From Kondoa malvinella (taxonomy: Eukaryota > Basidiomycota > Agaricostilbomycetes > Agaricostilbales > Kondoaceae): DNA of 64,000 nucleotides. The DNA lies in the NCBI GenBank assembly GCA_039545315.1, contig BCIM01000014.1:62001-126000 (forward strand), in the 5' to 3' direction. How positions within the stretch are numbered: the stretch's first letter is position 1; each line of letters starts with the position of its first letter. Below the pieces are notes generated by a model. It was not told the DNA's origin. It saw nothing but the letters and a program-made list of their open reading frames with translations, and did no database searches. Below, piece by piece: positions 1 through 11,530 of the stretch. A program made the position numbers and the translations under genes.

Positions 1-1
1 A

Positions 2-648
2 GATGTCATTGTGCCCCTCGACCGGACGATAGAAAGCTTGCAAGGGTCCTACAACTTGCGTCTAGCGAAGAAAGCGGACGTGGCAGATCTGATCAAGGCG
101 GAAGCTCGCGGGCGACTGGGCAGACTGGTCAACCGAGATCCAAGCGCCAGCATCTTCAAGAGACTATCCGAACCGCCTCAACCCAAGTATGTCTCAGCTT
201 CGGACTTCACGGTCGTGGACAAGGTATGCTAGATTATTCGCTGCTGTCGCATGTAGCTGAAGAAGAGTACAGCGCTTCATTGTCTATCGCAAGCATGCCA
301 TGTCGCTAACACGACACGAGCGTATACTTTCCATTGAAGCTACCAAGATTGAGATCCTGCATCCTTCTCACGAGCCAGGTCGAACGGCATCTTTCCACAT
401 TAGTCGAGTGCACGACTGTAAACCTTCGAAGCGGTTGCCAAACAGCTTCAAGCTCATTGTTGATGTCAATCGGGAGCTGAAGCGCTACGACTTTGAGGCT
501 CAGAGCCATCGCAAGTCTCGTACGTTTCTTCCCTTTGTCTGCCCTCCCTATCAGCTGATCCCTTTTCGTGCTCCGCTGTATAGAAGAAATCATTGAGACC
601 ATCACATACGCACTGCAGGCTTACAGAGACCGCCAGACTTTGGGTTAA
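2..648 (+). CDS. AVO1: TORC2 subunit SIN1/AVO1, C-terminal part
   Basis: This is the 3' end of a Sin1/Avo1 gene, a scaffold subunit of TOR complex 2 that acts at the plasma membrane in growth and stress signalling. The gene enters from the left edge, so the start is missing. Two introns are clear: 224-272 and 520-583. After splicing, the last ~100 residues read FIVYRKHAMSLTRHER and later SFHISRV and FKLIVD, the pattern of the Sin1-type PH domain with its basic N-terminal strand and KRYDFEA core. It closes with a helix (EIIETITYALQAYRD) at the TAA at 646-648. The family assignment comes from remembered motifs; no alignment was run. The gene is followed by SPO7 on the same strand about 160 bp downstream. 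Confidence 0.8.
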
Positions 649-811
649 GCTCACGTGGCTGGATGTCGAATTAATTTTCTTGATTCGCGACCGACAGCGG
701 ATTTCAATCTTCAGTCGCAATTGACGTATATGCTAAACGCCCATCACAAGATGTATTCCCAATAAGCGTTCTCCCTGGTTTATACCCCTTCGCCTGTAGC
801 AATTCCCAGTC

Positions 812-1953
812 ATGACAGCTCGAAGTCCAATGTCACCTTCCTTTGCACCAAATGGCAGTGCACAGACGTACAAAGACGTGCTCCGTTTCGAGTCTCGCTT
901 GATTCAGAATGCCGAGAGGCTCACTCTGCAGCGCAGAAAGTTTCAAGGTCTGTTCAGAACTATCCCGCTGTCCGAAATGAACGCTCAATCCGCTTGTCTC
1001 TTTTAGGCTTTTTGACCGCGTTGGTCACTTCCATTCTGTTCCTCGCCTATTGTGTCTTTATTGATCCCAGCATCGTAAGCTCTCTTGTACCAGTTGTCAA
1101 GGCGAAAGCTTAGGCCTTCTCGCATAGTACTCGGTCGTGCACTACACTTTCAGTGGATTGCTCCTGATAGCTGTCACTTCATTGGTGCTCTTCTTCGCTA
1201 CCGGTGTCTACACTGAGAAGATTGCAGCAGCCTACAAGTGAGCTTCAAGATCCCTCTATTGTTGTGTAAAGCTGACAGAATGACAGGTTTGTGCCACAAG
1301 CAAATCGCTCCTTGCGACCTTTCAACATGCACTTGAACACGAACGCGCCAGGCTACTTTTCCTTTCTCAATTTTTGGTCGAAACCGGTCGTGTCTGCGCG
1401 CATGTCTACGCGTTCCACACCAGTTTCTCCATTGAAAGGCTCCGAAAAGTCCAGACCGACTTCTCCGTCAGACAGAACACCTTTACAGACTATGCCAGTT
1501 GCATCAAATCCGAAAGGGGAAATCATGTTTTCGCATAGGGTTGATTCAGGTTTTGTTGAAGGGTATGAGCGGTATAGGGCAGAGTGGGAGCGAAGGAAGA
1601 ATACGAGCGGTTTACCAAGTGGTATGACGACCGCTAGAAGCGGCAACTCGCAACCTTCGACTGTGCCGAGGCTCCCAAGGCGACTCTCCAGATCGTCCGA
1701 GCTCACAACACCACCTTTATCTCGCGAGGGCTCGCCAGATTCTGTTGGAAGCGGAAGAAGCAATCGAAAGCCGCTATCGTTTTCATCTCGCGGATCTTCA
1801 CCGCCATCTCTCTCACATTCCCGTCCAGCCTCCGCCGACTCTTCCGGTCCGCCTTCACCTCGAGATGAACAGTATGATCAGCCGTTCTTCTACAGCTCGA
1901 AAGACGCCAATCGCAGCCGACCTGAAAGCTTTACCGAATATCTCCAGCATTGA
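812..1953 (+). CDS. SPO7: Spo7-like regulatory subunit of the Nem1-Spo7 phosphatase
   Basis: Spo7 (animal CNEP1R1) binds the phosphatase Nem1 in the nuclear envelope/ER membrane and activates the lipin phosphatidate phosphatase. Four exons are inferred: 812-947, 1007-1074, 1128-1237 and 1287-1953. The spliced N-terminal ~120 residues fit the family: YKDVLRFESRL, two hydrophobic hairpin segments (LTALVTSILFLAYCVFI and FSGLLLIAVTSLVLFFA), then GVYTEKIAAAYKFVP and ANRSLRPFNMHLN. The last ~200 residues form a Ser/Pro/Arg-rich, probably disordered tail, longer than in the animal protein. The start is the first ATG that precedes the conserved block in frame. The exon 3/4 junction uses donor gtgagc and acceptor gacag. 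Confidence 0.82.
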
Positions 1954-2114
1954 TCAGTCATCTCTCCTATGTGCTCGTATAATTCTCTGGATGTCTCTGC
2001 AACCCTATACGTGCATACGATTCACCAAGATGTAAAACTGTGTATGAGGGCAATACCGTGTAGGCAACATGCTGTAATTATTTCCATGCAAATGTATTTC
2101 ACCCAAAAATAGCC

Positions 2115-3875
2115 CTACTTTTGCGCTTGAAGCATCTTTTGATGTACTCGATACTGCTCGAAGCCTAGCTCTAAATTTTGTAGCAGTTCACGAGCGCTTC
2201 TCCCGACCTCTCCACCGCCCGGACCAAAGCCAACCTGGAAGTCATTAGTCAATATCAAAGAGATGACAAGAATCTGCTCACCTCAGCTCCGGCGATAGAA
2301 TTTCGCAAGGTCGCAATCGCAAAGGGAAAAGGCATCTCTTGACCATGCACGTTCTCGAGTAGCTTTTCAAAGGTAACTAGCTGAACAACTGCCACTGGAT
2401 GGCAAGGGGGATACAGATGTTTCATCGCTAGAGAGACTTTCGTCGAAATTGCCAAAGCGTCGTCGAAGAGGCCAGCATCAATGTAGGCTAGTTGAGTAGC
2501 GCGAAGCAGTGCGAACAGAAAGTGCGAAGCAGGATGCAGATGAGAAGATAGCGAGCGGACACAGGTTCTGAGGTGTTCGGCTAGATCTGTAGACCATGAT
2601 CAGCGTAGCTTTATCAATTCTCTGGGTCGAGGCTTACTTTCGCCATTCGACCTTTCCAGCACATCTAGAACATTTTGGCCAACCCGCATCTCTTCTGCCA
2701 AATCTTTACACGAGACATTCCAAGTATTTCCACATGCTTCACACTTCACTTCTACCTCATCATCCCTCGTCAAGTCTGGCATGCCAGCCATCCCATCACA
2801 TCTCTCTTTAGTACAAGCCAAAGACTCTCTAGGATCTAACCAGTCCGGCTCTCGCTCGCGCCTTGTACACAGCAGGCAATTGCATGTAAATCGATACCGC
2901 TCAAAGAGCTCCGCTTGTCGTAGTGCTTTAGGAATCGAAAGATCGACATAAGATGTCAACACTTCATCGCCGGGTGCAAGATCGTTTATAGCGATGATCT
3001 GCATGCCTGAAGCTTTTCGCGGACCATGTGGGAATACGACTACAGCGTTTGGGTGGCAGGAATGATTGGCTAAAGTCCGAGCATCAAACGAATGTAAGGC
3101 GAATATGAGGGAGAGACTCACCAAGAGCTACAACAGGCGAGATAGCTACACCGACGTTTGACAGATCAGGTAAAGTGAGGGAAAAAGTGTTGCTCGCAAA
3201 AGCGCAGCAGAAGTCGAGCAGTTGATGACCTCCGCCTGGAAACGCTGCTGTTGTATGTTCCTCGCCAACATACTGAGCTACAAGCATTGAAAGGCGCGTA
3301 AAGTATTCTTTCTGCTCTTCAGGCAAATCCGCGCGATCTAGCTTTGCGTCTCATTCATCAGACATGGTCGGTTTGTACGACAAGGGATCTTGCTCACGAG
3401 ACTGCAGAGCTAATATCTGAGCCCACCATCCTTCACTCTTTACTGACTTGGACCATATGAGTCTCCCTAAAGCTCGTATAGGTGTATCTGGCACTGATCG
3501 CTGCAACCCTCGTTTCTTGTCTGGTCCATGAGCTTTAGAGTATCTTTGCAGAGCAGCACACTCCAACTTGTGTTCTTCTGGCTTCCAAGCGGCTTTCTGA
3601 CATGCAGCAGAGCAGAATTTGAGTGATTTGCAACCCGAGCATTGCAACAACGGCTTGTCCAGGTGCGCCGCCTCGATTCCACAGAAATTGCAAAAGCCTT
3701 GCAGATTATTCAAGTCAAAGATAGCACAGGCAGGCGTCGCTTTCACTATCGGAGTCCCTCGCTTGACATTCTTGGTCACAAAGAGTCCGCGGCCGCGCTT
3801 CTCTCTGGTCTCGACAGTCACATACGCAGGCAGTTCACGGTATTCTGCAGCCATCTGAGCTGAACTTGGTATCAC
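2115..3875 (-). CDS. SET and MYND domain protein (SMYD/Set5-like lysine methyltransferase)
   Basis: The predicted protein has a split SET domain with a MYND zinc finger inserted, the layout of SMYD-type lysine methyltransferases. From the N-terminus: REKRGRGLFVTKNV (start of SET), a MYND finger with CNFCG, CSGCKSLKFCS, CQKAAW and HKLEC, then ANHSCHPNAVV (the SAM-binding NHSC motif), GDEVLTSYVD, and a post-SET cysteine cluster CNCLLC. A TGA at 3351-3353 looks in-frame but lies inside a 48-nt intron (3350-3397) that restores the frame. Other introns include 3070-3121 and about 2236-2282. The start could also be the Met seven codons downstream (MAAEYREL). The C-terminus is helical, as in SMYD proteins. 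The substrate cannot be told from the sequence. Confidence 0.82.
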
Positions 3876-3938
3876 ACTTTGGTCAATTCGCTTGCTCGAA
3901 TGCAGTCAAGCGTCATCTCGTGAAATTGGTCTTCTAGG

Positions 3939-5193
3939 ATGTCTGCAGCTACTTCAATGTCCTACGCCCCACCAAGCTATGCTCCGCCTTTCTATGCTCA
4001 TCCGATAGCCGCGCATCCAAAACAAACACCTCATAAGAAAGAATTATCTGCGCCCGATTTCGAGCCCTACGTGACTGGCTTCGAGTCCCGGATCTTTCCA
4101 AACCAAGGATGGGCATCTTTGACACCTTCTGAAGCATTGTCCGAATCGCTCGGCACCTTGCTCAAAGCAAGCAAGGACTTCTTCGCCCTATCTATGACAG
4201 AGAAAACCAAGTACGTCAAGCAATCTACAAGCAAGGCGGATCATACGGTCGAAGAAGGCTTTAATCGCGTCAAGGGCGAGAAAGAATACATGACGATCCG
4301 CACAACCTCTTCAGCACCTGCAGACCTGATCAAGCCGGCACAAGAGACGTGGAGATTAGCTGGAAAGATGTTTCATGAAATGCTTGAAGCCATTGAGGGG
4401 AGTCTAGAGATGTCAGCCGGATCTCTGACCCGTAAGCTCTTCGTCAAGGTGAACTGAACCGCGCTGAAAAGGTCTTGGGCAGGCTTTTCCGCATCATGCA
4501 TGGAATTGGACGGCACCGAGCGTGCCACTATGATGCGACTCTTCCGCTATGAGTGTAACGAAGAAGAGCCTCGTCTAGTCTCCGAGCCGCATACCGATGT
4601 CGGGCTGCTGAGTTTGGTGGTTGGAGATGTACCTGGACTGGAGACCTAGGATCTAGAGCTTAACGAGTCAGCCCGCGCACTGCTCAGAACCTTTATGAGA
4701 CCCGATCTGCCCTTTGTCAGTTGGTATCCCATCGAAGTGGCTCAGGAGCAGTCTCCAACCGTCTCCGTACTAGCTGGACAGGTGAGTTACTTTCAAATCA
4801 TTCCCTAACCTTCTGACCAAGTTATCGAAGCAACTCAACCGCTTCACAAACCATCTATATCAACCCGGCGCGCACAGAGTTGTCGCAGTACCGACTAATC
4901 AAGCTCGGTATCGCTACTCCATCGCTTTCATCCTTCGCGCACACTGGCCAGTCACTATTGACACCGATCAAATCACAAGCCCGGTCACAGGTCCTTTCTA
5001 TCATCCTTTGAAAGACGTGACGGTGTTGCGCCCATTTCAAGCGATGGTTGGGTCGCAATGGAGCGTTAATGCATCTAAAGAGAAAAGGGAAGCAAACAAG
5101 AAGCTTTTGCAGGAGCAGAAGGACGCGTGGGATCGGGAAGCAGCTGAAAACGAGATGGCTGGGGCAAGAGAAGAAGGCTCGTCTCGACACTGA
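3939..5193 (+). pseudogene. 2-oxoglutarate/Fe(II) oxygenase (isopenicillin N synthase-like) with in-frame TAG
   Basis: The reading frame encodes a protein of the isopenicillin N synthase/2OG-Fe(II) oxygenase superfamily. Visible iron ligands are HTD in EPHTDVGLLSL and the distal His in PGAHRVVAV. The 2OG-binding Arg is in RYRYSIAFILR. One intron spans from the gtaagc following CTGACCC (about 4431) to gggcag before TTTTCCGCA, and a second lies near 4782-4830. A TAG at 4647-4649, in PGLET-stop-DLELN, interrupts an otherwise continuous domain, at a spot where a Trp (TGG) would fit. No intron removes it. The last codons (from 5168) run into a duplicated fragment of the eL8 gene, so the native C-terminus may be lost. 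This is a pseudogene or a sequence error. The substrate is unknown. Confidence 0.65.
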
Positions 5194-5982
5194 AGGCGAT
5201 TGCAGAGGGAGGCAAGAAGGGATCCGATGGAAAGAAGCCGCTTTACGTTAAGTACGGCTTGAACCATTGTGTCGCCCTTGTTGAGTGCGTTCTTACTTGG
5301 CTGCTCGCTTTTTCATCAGGTCGCTGACCAGTGTATTTGTGCAGAGCCAAGAAGGCTCTTGGTCGTCATTGCTGACGACGTTGACCCAATCGAGCTCGTC
5401 GTCTTCTTGCCAGCATTATGTAGGGAAATGGGAATTCCGTATGTTATCGTCAAGTCAGTTAAATCACTTCCATCCACTTCTTCAGTCCCTTACTTTTTTG
5501 CATCTAGGAACAAGGCTCGTCTAGGCACAGTCGTCCACCAGAAGACCGCTGCCGTTGTCACTATCGCCGATGTCCGAAGCGAAGACAACAGCGACTTGGC
5601 CAAACTCATCTCGGCTGCCAAAGCCAACTTCACCGACAAGTGGGTCTCATTCTTGTTATCTCCTCAAGATAGGTTGCTGACAATCGCATGCTTGAAGGTA
5701 CGAAGACCACAGGAAACACTGGGGTGGTGCTGTTCGTGGTCCCAAATCAGCTGTCATGATGGCAAAGAGAGCAAAGGCTGCCAACATCTCGGTCAAGGAG
5801 TTGGAGGCGCTCTAGATGATGGTGATGCGAGGTCGAGTAGGGGAGTCGGGTTATGGTTTTGCAATGCTATGCTGGATCATCTTGTACTCTCATCACCTTT
5901 GCTTTCTCTCGTGTTACGGCAATGGCTTCTTGGATCTTGCTGTATAGGGCACATTGATTCAGGAGATTGCATTTTGTAACTT
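5168..5982 (+). pseudogene. Truncated duplicate of the eL8 ribosomal protein gene
   Basis: This stretch copies the 3' two-thirds of the eL8 gene found on the minus strand at 11361-12185, introns included. It begins inside the exon encoding EKKARLDTE and ends just past the stop codon, in the 3' flank (shared gcattttgtaactt). It is not a retrocopy, because the three downstream introns are kept. It lacks the first exons. It has a 5-nt loss near 5190 and a 2-nt loss after GCCAAGAAGGCT (about 5355), both frame-breaking. Roughly 5551-5820 is identical to the parent by eye, intron included. The upstream oxygenase frame runs 25 nt into it. Confidence 0.9.
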
Positions 5983-6031
5983 AACAATGTACAGTCACGC
6001 GGACAGTGCAAATACAGAGTGTACATAGCTA

Positions 6032-7744
6032 CTATTCGGTGTTGCTCTCTACTTCCTCAGTCTCAGTCGCCCTCACTGAGACTTCCTCGAGGCGCTGACG
6101 AACGACTGGTCTGATATGAGCATGGGCAGTAGAACATGTCTTTGCACTCACCATGTCTGTTTGGATCGACCCATACTTGGCATCATACATATCCGAGAAG
6201 TAGCTTGCTCGGGGCAACCAAGGGTAGCGAGTACCGGCTGATGGCATGTCACCTTTTGCCTTGAGGAGATAAGTCGAAGACATTCTCATGAAGGATTGAT
6301 GCTCGATATCAGAAGATGCTTTGGGAATAGCTGCAGAGAGATTGTTGGCGCTCAGGTGCTTCATGAGACGGGTCATGGTCTTGGCGGCAGTGTCAGCTCC
6401 AAGCGTCCAAGATGCGTTTGCTATCGGCACCAAGAATTCAGCGATGATGCCAGAGTTGATCAGCGAACTCACTGTAACCGATGATCGTGATCAAGTTGGG
6501 AATGTCTTGAAGCATGGCACTCTTCCAGATCATCTTGTCGTTCATCACCACCTTCTTGCCGTCCACCTTTACTTCAGCTCCACCACCAATGAGAATCTTC
6601 AAGCCAGTCGCAGTGACAATGATATCCGCTTCGATCTCTCCTCTACCATCCTTCAAGACGATGCCCTTTTCGTTGACAGTCTCGATGTGCCCAGTTGCAA
6701 TGTTGCCCTTTCCAGATCGCAACGCTTCGAAGAAATCGCCGTCTGGGCAGAGACAAAGCCGCTGGTCCCAAGGGCTGTACGCCGGCGTGAAATGTGGGTC
6801 GAGGCTGATGTTCTCGGGCAGCTGTGCTTTAGTGCGAGTGTACATGAGTTTGCGGGCTTTGTTTGGAAATGTTTGGCAGAAGTTGAAGAAGAGATAGCTG
6901 AGCACGAGATATTTGATACGCATCAACCAGTTTGCAAAAGAAAGGGGAAGGTAGCGCTTGACGAAGTCGACATTTGGGTCCTTGGCTGGCAGAGCGCTGA
7001 TGTATGAAGGCGATCTTTGAACGATGGTAACCTTTTCAGCCTTCTTGACGATGTTCGGTAGGATGGTGATAGCTGTTGCGCCTGATCCAACAATAGCGAC
7101 CTTCTTGCCCGTGACATCTAGGTCCTCAGGCCAGAATTGTGGATGCACAATCTAGGGGAAAATAACCTGGTTCAGCATGGCAGATAAAGACAGAGATTGT
7201 CTGCTCACTTTGCCTTTGAAGTTGTCCAAACCTGGGATGGTCGTGGGAAGGGCCTTCTCGTAGTCATAGTAGCCAGTTCCAAGCACGACCCAAGAAGCTC
7301 TGACAACTTTCTTCTCTTCACCTTTGCCAACCTTTAGATTGAGCTCCCAGAGCGCATCCTGAGAGTTCCAGTTGAGCGAGACGAGTTTGGTCTCGTATTG
7401 GATGTGCTTGTCAATACCGGTTTTCTTGATAGACTGCCGCATGTAGCTCATGATAGAATCGGCGTCTGCGATGATCTTGTCAGAGCTCCAAGTGTTCCAT
7501 GCAAAGCCGAACGAGAAGACTAGAAGGTCATGTCAGTTTATGGCGTCGAGAGAGGACACTATCGCGCACGATCTGAATCACTGCGCAGTCCTGGGTACTT
7601 GAAGAGACTCCACGTGCCGCCTATATCATTGCGGCCTTCGAAGATAGTGTACTTGCAGTTAGGATTGGCTTCGGAAACTCGGTAGGCTGTATTGATGCCT
7701 GAAATGCCTGCTCCGATGATAGCGACGTCTAGAATTTCACTCAT
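6032..7744 (-). CDS. FAD-dependent monooxygenase with Baeyer-Villiger fingerprint
   Basis: A class B flavoprotein monooxygenase, which would use FAD and NADPH to oxygenate a small organic substrate. Motifs in order are an N-terminal FAD Rossmann GAGISG, FEGRNDIGGTW, then FKGKIVHPQFWP, which fits the Baeyer-Villiger fingerprint FxGxxxHxxxW[P/D], then the NADPH Rossmann GSGATA, and TATGLKI. Introns join SDSD to LFSFGFAWNTW, FKGK to IVHPQFW, and IIGY to TNASWTL. The last exon is uncertain: reading through gives a stop at 6032, while using a gtgagt donor after QTDM gives a shorter tail. The start is the Met of MSEILDVAIIG. The gene lies between the two inverted eL8 copies. The substrate is unknown. 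Confidence 0.82.
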
Positions 7745-7971
7745 GGCGTTGATTGTGTATGTTAAAGATTCTGTCGAGGTCGAGGCGGCCGCACAAGTCG
7801 GTTGGTAGGGAAGAAGCCATAAAGCGAACATCAGCTCGATCGAATATAGCATTTCACGTGCACTTAACCGTTGGCGGGGTTAGCAGGCTCAGAATAAGCT
7901 TGAACGTGCATTTAGCGATATACAGAGTGCGTAGATACATCAAAGACGAGTCCCAAAGTCAAGCAGGCAGT

Positions 7972-10381
7972 TCACTGTGACAGCTCAGCAATCGTTCGGA
8001 AGGGGCCAGTAAGACTCTCACCTGGGTTGCGCTGTCCTCGAGTCAGTCAGATAGGTAGTCCAGCCTCGATTACCTGCAAACGATCCAGGGTTGAAAGCTT
8101 GACATTTCCCTTCCGAACCGCCTTCGCCCAGTTCGTAAGTCATCTCGTACGGCGCCGCCTTGTCTGCCAATACAAGCTAGCATTGCACTCTCAGTAATCA
8201 ACCGACAAGCGGTGGCGAAAGCTTACTGCGGTTGGCATTGGGTATAGTCGCAGCGCATGATCGAATTCCCATATCACCGGTTTGACGGAAAGAGGTAGCG
8301 GACAAAGATGAGCTTGATCCAAGATGGTTTGTACAAGCTGGGGGCAGTCAGTCTTGGATATCTGCACAAAAAAAGCTCGACACACATATTCTTGCAGCAC
8401 GCTGCTGCGCAAAGGCAATGTCAGCTCTTCTTCGGTCACGCCTCTACTTCGTTCGTCTCTTCTCGTCTCCTCTGTCTGTTCTTTTCGCGCTATATCTTCC
8501 GCCCTTCGCTCTTCCTCGCTTTTGATGCAAATAGTATTCCGCAACATCTTGCTCATCATGTCTTCTCGCATAACGACAATTTCTTGCCCGAGATACTGTA
8601 TTCGACATGGACTGGTAGCAAAGATAGCTTTCGGTATTTGTGACGTTATTTGTTTCGATATCGAACCCGGTAAAGCGGATCGAGGTAGTGTCGTTCCATC
8701 CCAAGGATCTGTTGGACCAGGTACAAAGATGAAGTGCGACTCTGAAGCTACCAGAGGGAATTGGACAATGACATCTGCTAGGTTTCGGAAGCTCTCTGTG
8801 ACCGAGGTGCTCGATGAGCAATAGATCTGCAGCGAGGCTTTCACTCACGTTGATACTGTGCTGTTGACCTCCCATCTAGCAAGAAGGGTGTACTAGAGAA
8901 GTTGCCGCACAGCACGAAGGCGGCCGGCGGTGTCCCTGCGTCTTCGTAGCCTTTCAGTATCGAGCGGAAGGAGCTGAGCACTTTGGGCTGGTTGATGTGA
9001 AGGTCTGACAGAAAGAGGAAAGAAGTAGGATGTGACTGCTCTAGACGGGTGTAGGATTCCTGCAGCTCTCCGTCAGCTTTCAGCTTTTGTGATAGGATAA
9101 AAGACTGACCTCCGTGTTCAAAGGCAGGGCACCGATGCCGAGGTAATCTATATGACCAAAAAGCGATCTGTAGACGCGATAAGACTAGTACTCAGCCGCT
9201 ACGACGTTCTACCTTGTGAGCATTCGCCCTTCAGATGGCGGATGTGCCAGGTCATGTACCACGAACACCTGATCTTGGCCGTAAATGCCATCGACCAGGA
9301 CAAAGGATCCTTCAGTAAAGAGGCCGACCGATGGAATCTGCTTCCTTTCAGCTGGCGTGAAGTTGCAACAACTTTAGACTGACCGCTTCTGACAGATCTA
9401 GAACCACTTTATCATCGAGATCTTCGAGACAATACGCCCCTTCGATCGTTCGTGCTAGTAAGCCGAAAAGAAGGAAGCGTTGCCCAGGTCGGCCTAGCAG
9501 ATTCTTGATGCCAGTAAGCTATTACTTGATCAGCTCGCTGACAGAACAAGATACTTATCAAACGCACCTGAAGATACTCTTTTCTATCGTGACCTGGTAG
9601 TGCTGGAGGGGAGAAGTGCTCGCTACGAAGAATGATCTGCTTGATGATATTGTATCGATCCCGCATGTACTGAGCCTTTGAATCCGCCTTGCCCAACAGA
9701 GAGGGAGCATTGGACGACCTATCCTTCACTTTAGCCCAACACAACCATGTCGAAACAGTGCACGTACTTCTCGAAAGCGCGCCTTTCTTGACTGTAAATG
9801 AGTCGAGGCATGTCGAAAGCAGAAATGACCCTCAGGTGGTTCTCTGGCAGATCCTCCTCGTCTTCATCACCTTCCATTCCTCTGCCATTATCTCCTGAGA
9901 CTTGAAGCTTCTCATACACCCTGTTGAGCGCTTCCGTCCCAATAGGTCCGCTCTCTGTCGATCAACATAAGATTGATACGCGTTTGATAGCAGGATCACT
10001 GTGCTCACCTTCAAGTAGACCAGAGGCCATATGCTCCAGCATAACCTCTGGATCTTCGTCTTCGAATGCCTCCAGTAGCGCTTCGAGCCATTTTCGACCG
10101 GGCAGAGTAAGCAGAAGACTGTACTTCTGGAAGATCTGGATAGCGGAAGAGATATAAGCTCTATCCAGGCTGCTGGATGGGCTGCTCCGCGATGTACCTT
10201 GAGGATCAGAGCTTTGTTTGACATGTTGATGGAAACGCGTCAACCTGAGCCATATTACGCGTCGAGGTTTGCAGTCATAGAGCTTAGCTCGTGCATAGAA
10301 CAACAGTGCAGACAAAGATAGCGAATAACATTGGTTCTGTGCTGTTCTACGGACCCTTTGCCTAGCTGTCATCTTTTGCAT
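7972..10381 (-). CDS. DPB2: DNA polymerase epsilon subunit B (Dpb2/POLE2)
   Basis: The non-catalytic B subunit of DNA polymerase epsilon, needed for replication initiation with CMG/GINS. Spliced segments match the family in order: an N-terminal helical domain ([19 protein letters not shown]), [33 protein letters not shown], the OB-fold part ([35 protein letters not shown]), a degenerate calcineurin-like part ([31 protein letters not shown]) and the C-terminal [23 protein letters not shown] and NPGSFAG. About eight introns are needed. The stop at 7972-7974 depends on the final intron. The N-terminal start is unsettled; Met at 10381 or 10372 is the best open choice. EGD1 lies immediately upstream on the same strand. 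Confidence 0.85.
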
Positions 10382-10462
10382 AAACCCAATTCGACAATCT
10401 ACAGGAAAGCAAAGAGAGTGAGTTGGGTCAAGTACAAGAGAGTGGCCCGTTGTTACCTTTGC

Positions 10463-11299
10463 CTAGTCGAGGCCTGCTGGTGCTGTCTCGGTAGCTTCGA
10501 CAAGGTCCTAGCATAGGACTTTAGCACGAGGAAGAGCTGCAATCTCAAAATAACTTACAGGGACATCGCTAGCACAATTCCAAAGCATTAGCGCGCCGAG
10601 TTTATATCACCCCGAAGAGTCACTCACTCATCGCTGTCATTTCCGCTCTTGGCAGCAGCCTGAGCTTGACCTCCCGAACCAGCTTGCATAGTTTGGTAGC
10701 TCTCAGCCAGTTTCCTCAAGTTGCCTAGCGCTTCAGGTCCGAGCTGGTTCAAGATGCCAGGGACCAATTCAGTCAACTCCTTCTCTTGCGCTGCACCGTA
10801 AATGGCGAAAGTGTTGGCACCTTGTGCGGCGTGGACTGTAAACAATGGAGATTTCAGCTTGACAGCAAGCTTGGGTTTCCATAGCTGCGTACCTTTAGGC
10901 GCGGTGAAGTGTAGCACATTGCCATCATCACGGAACATGTTGACTTCTTCCGTTGCAGGCATAGCTTGCGTGTTCAGCTTCTTGAGTGCCGTGCTGACCT
11001 GTTGACCAGCGGAATCTGAGCCTTTGCCCCGGGCACTCGTGCAACAGACGCACTTTCTGATCTACGAGACCAGAGCCTTTAGGTTTGCCTACTGCCTTCT
11101 TGCGTGGTGCACCCTTGGCGCCTGATTATACGTGTAGTATATATGTAACAGCAGAAGTGAAGGGGAATTTAAAAGGGAGGAGTGGAATTCATGCGTCAGT
11201 TCTCGCTGCGACTTTTCTCGCTCAATATTGAAGCTTGCCTGTCTTGGTCCTTGCCTGGAGCTTCTTGAGCTTTTCTAGATCGAGTCCTGAGTCTGCCAT
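10463..11299 (-). CDS. EGD1: Nascent polypeptide-associated complex subunit beta (Egd1/BTF3)
   Basis: Beta subunit of NAC, which binds ribosomes and shields emerging polypeptides. Exons assemble into [16 protein letters not shown], then [26 protein letters not shown], the NAC domain ([54 protein letters not shown]) and an acidic end DDDVPDLVE, all family features. The first intron (11122-11238) uses a GC donor (gcaagc), since no GT fits and the frame is exact around it. A second intron removes an apparent insert between TAPK and VHAAQG. The C-terminus needs two more introns to reach the stop at 10463. Without them the frame stops at 10624 and loses the conserved acidic tail. Confidence 0.9.
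11122..11238 (-). other. GC-AG intron in EGD1
   Basis: The exon 1 boundary reads AAGACAG|GCAAGC and the acceptor is ataatcag|GCGCC. Exon 1 is 20 codons plus one base and the next exon resumes with two bases, so the frame holds exactly. No GT lies at a usable place. The donor GCAAGC differs from the standard GTAAGC by one base, as known for GC-AG introns. Confidence 0.8.
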
Positions 11300-11530
11300 A
11301 TTGTTGAATGATGCTTCGAATCAAGCAGAGACCTTCGCGAAGGCAGTTGAATGCCTTAGAAAGTTACAAAATGCAGATGATCTCCTCAATCGATGAGCCA
11401 GGACTAGCTAGGGCTAAGAAGCCATTGCCGTAACACGAGAAGAGCAAAGGTGATGAGAGTACAAGATGATCCAGCATAGCATTGCAAAATCGTAACCCGA
11501 CTCCCCTACTCGACCTCGCATCATCATCAT

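Noticed and set aside
3351..3353. In-frame TGA in the SET-MYND gene
   Set aside because: It falls in a 48-nt GT-AG intron (3350-3397) with a CTGAT branch site; splicing restores the frame into the AKLDRADLP exon.
5008..5267. Fusion of the 2OG oxygenase with ribosomal protein eL8
   Set aside because: The copied eL8 segment is out of frame with the oxygenase (stop at 5191-5193) and has its own frameshifts, so no fusion protein results.
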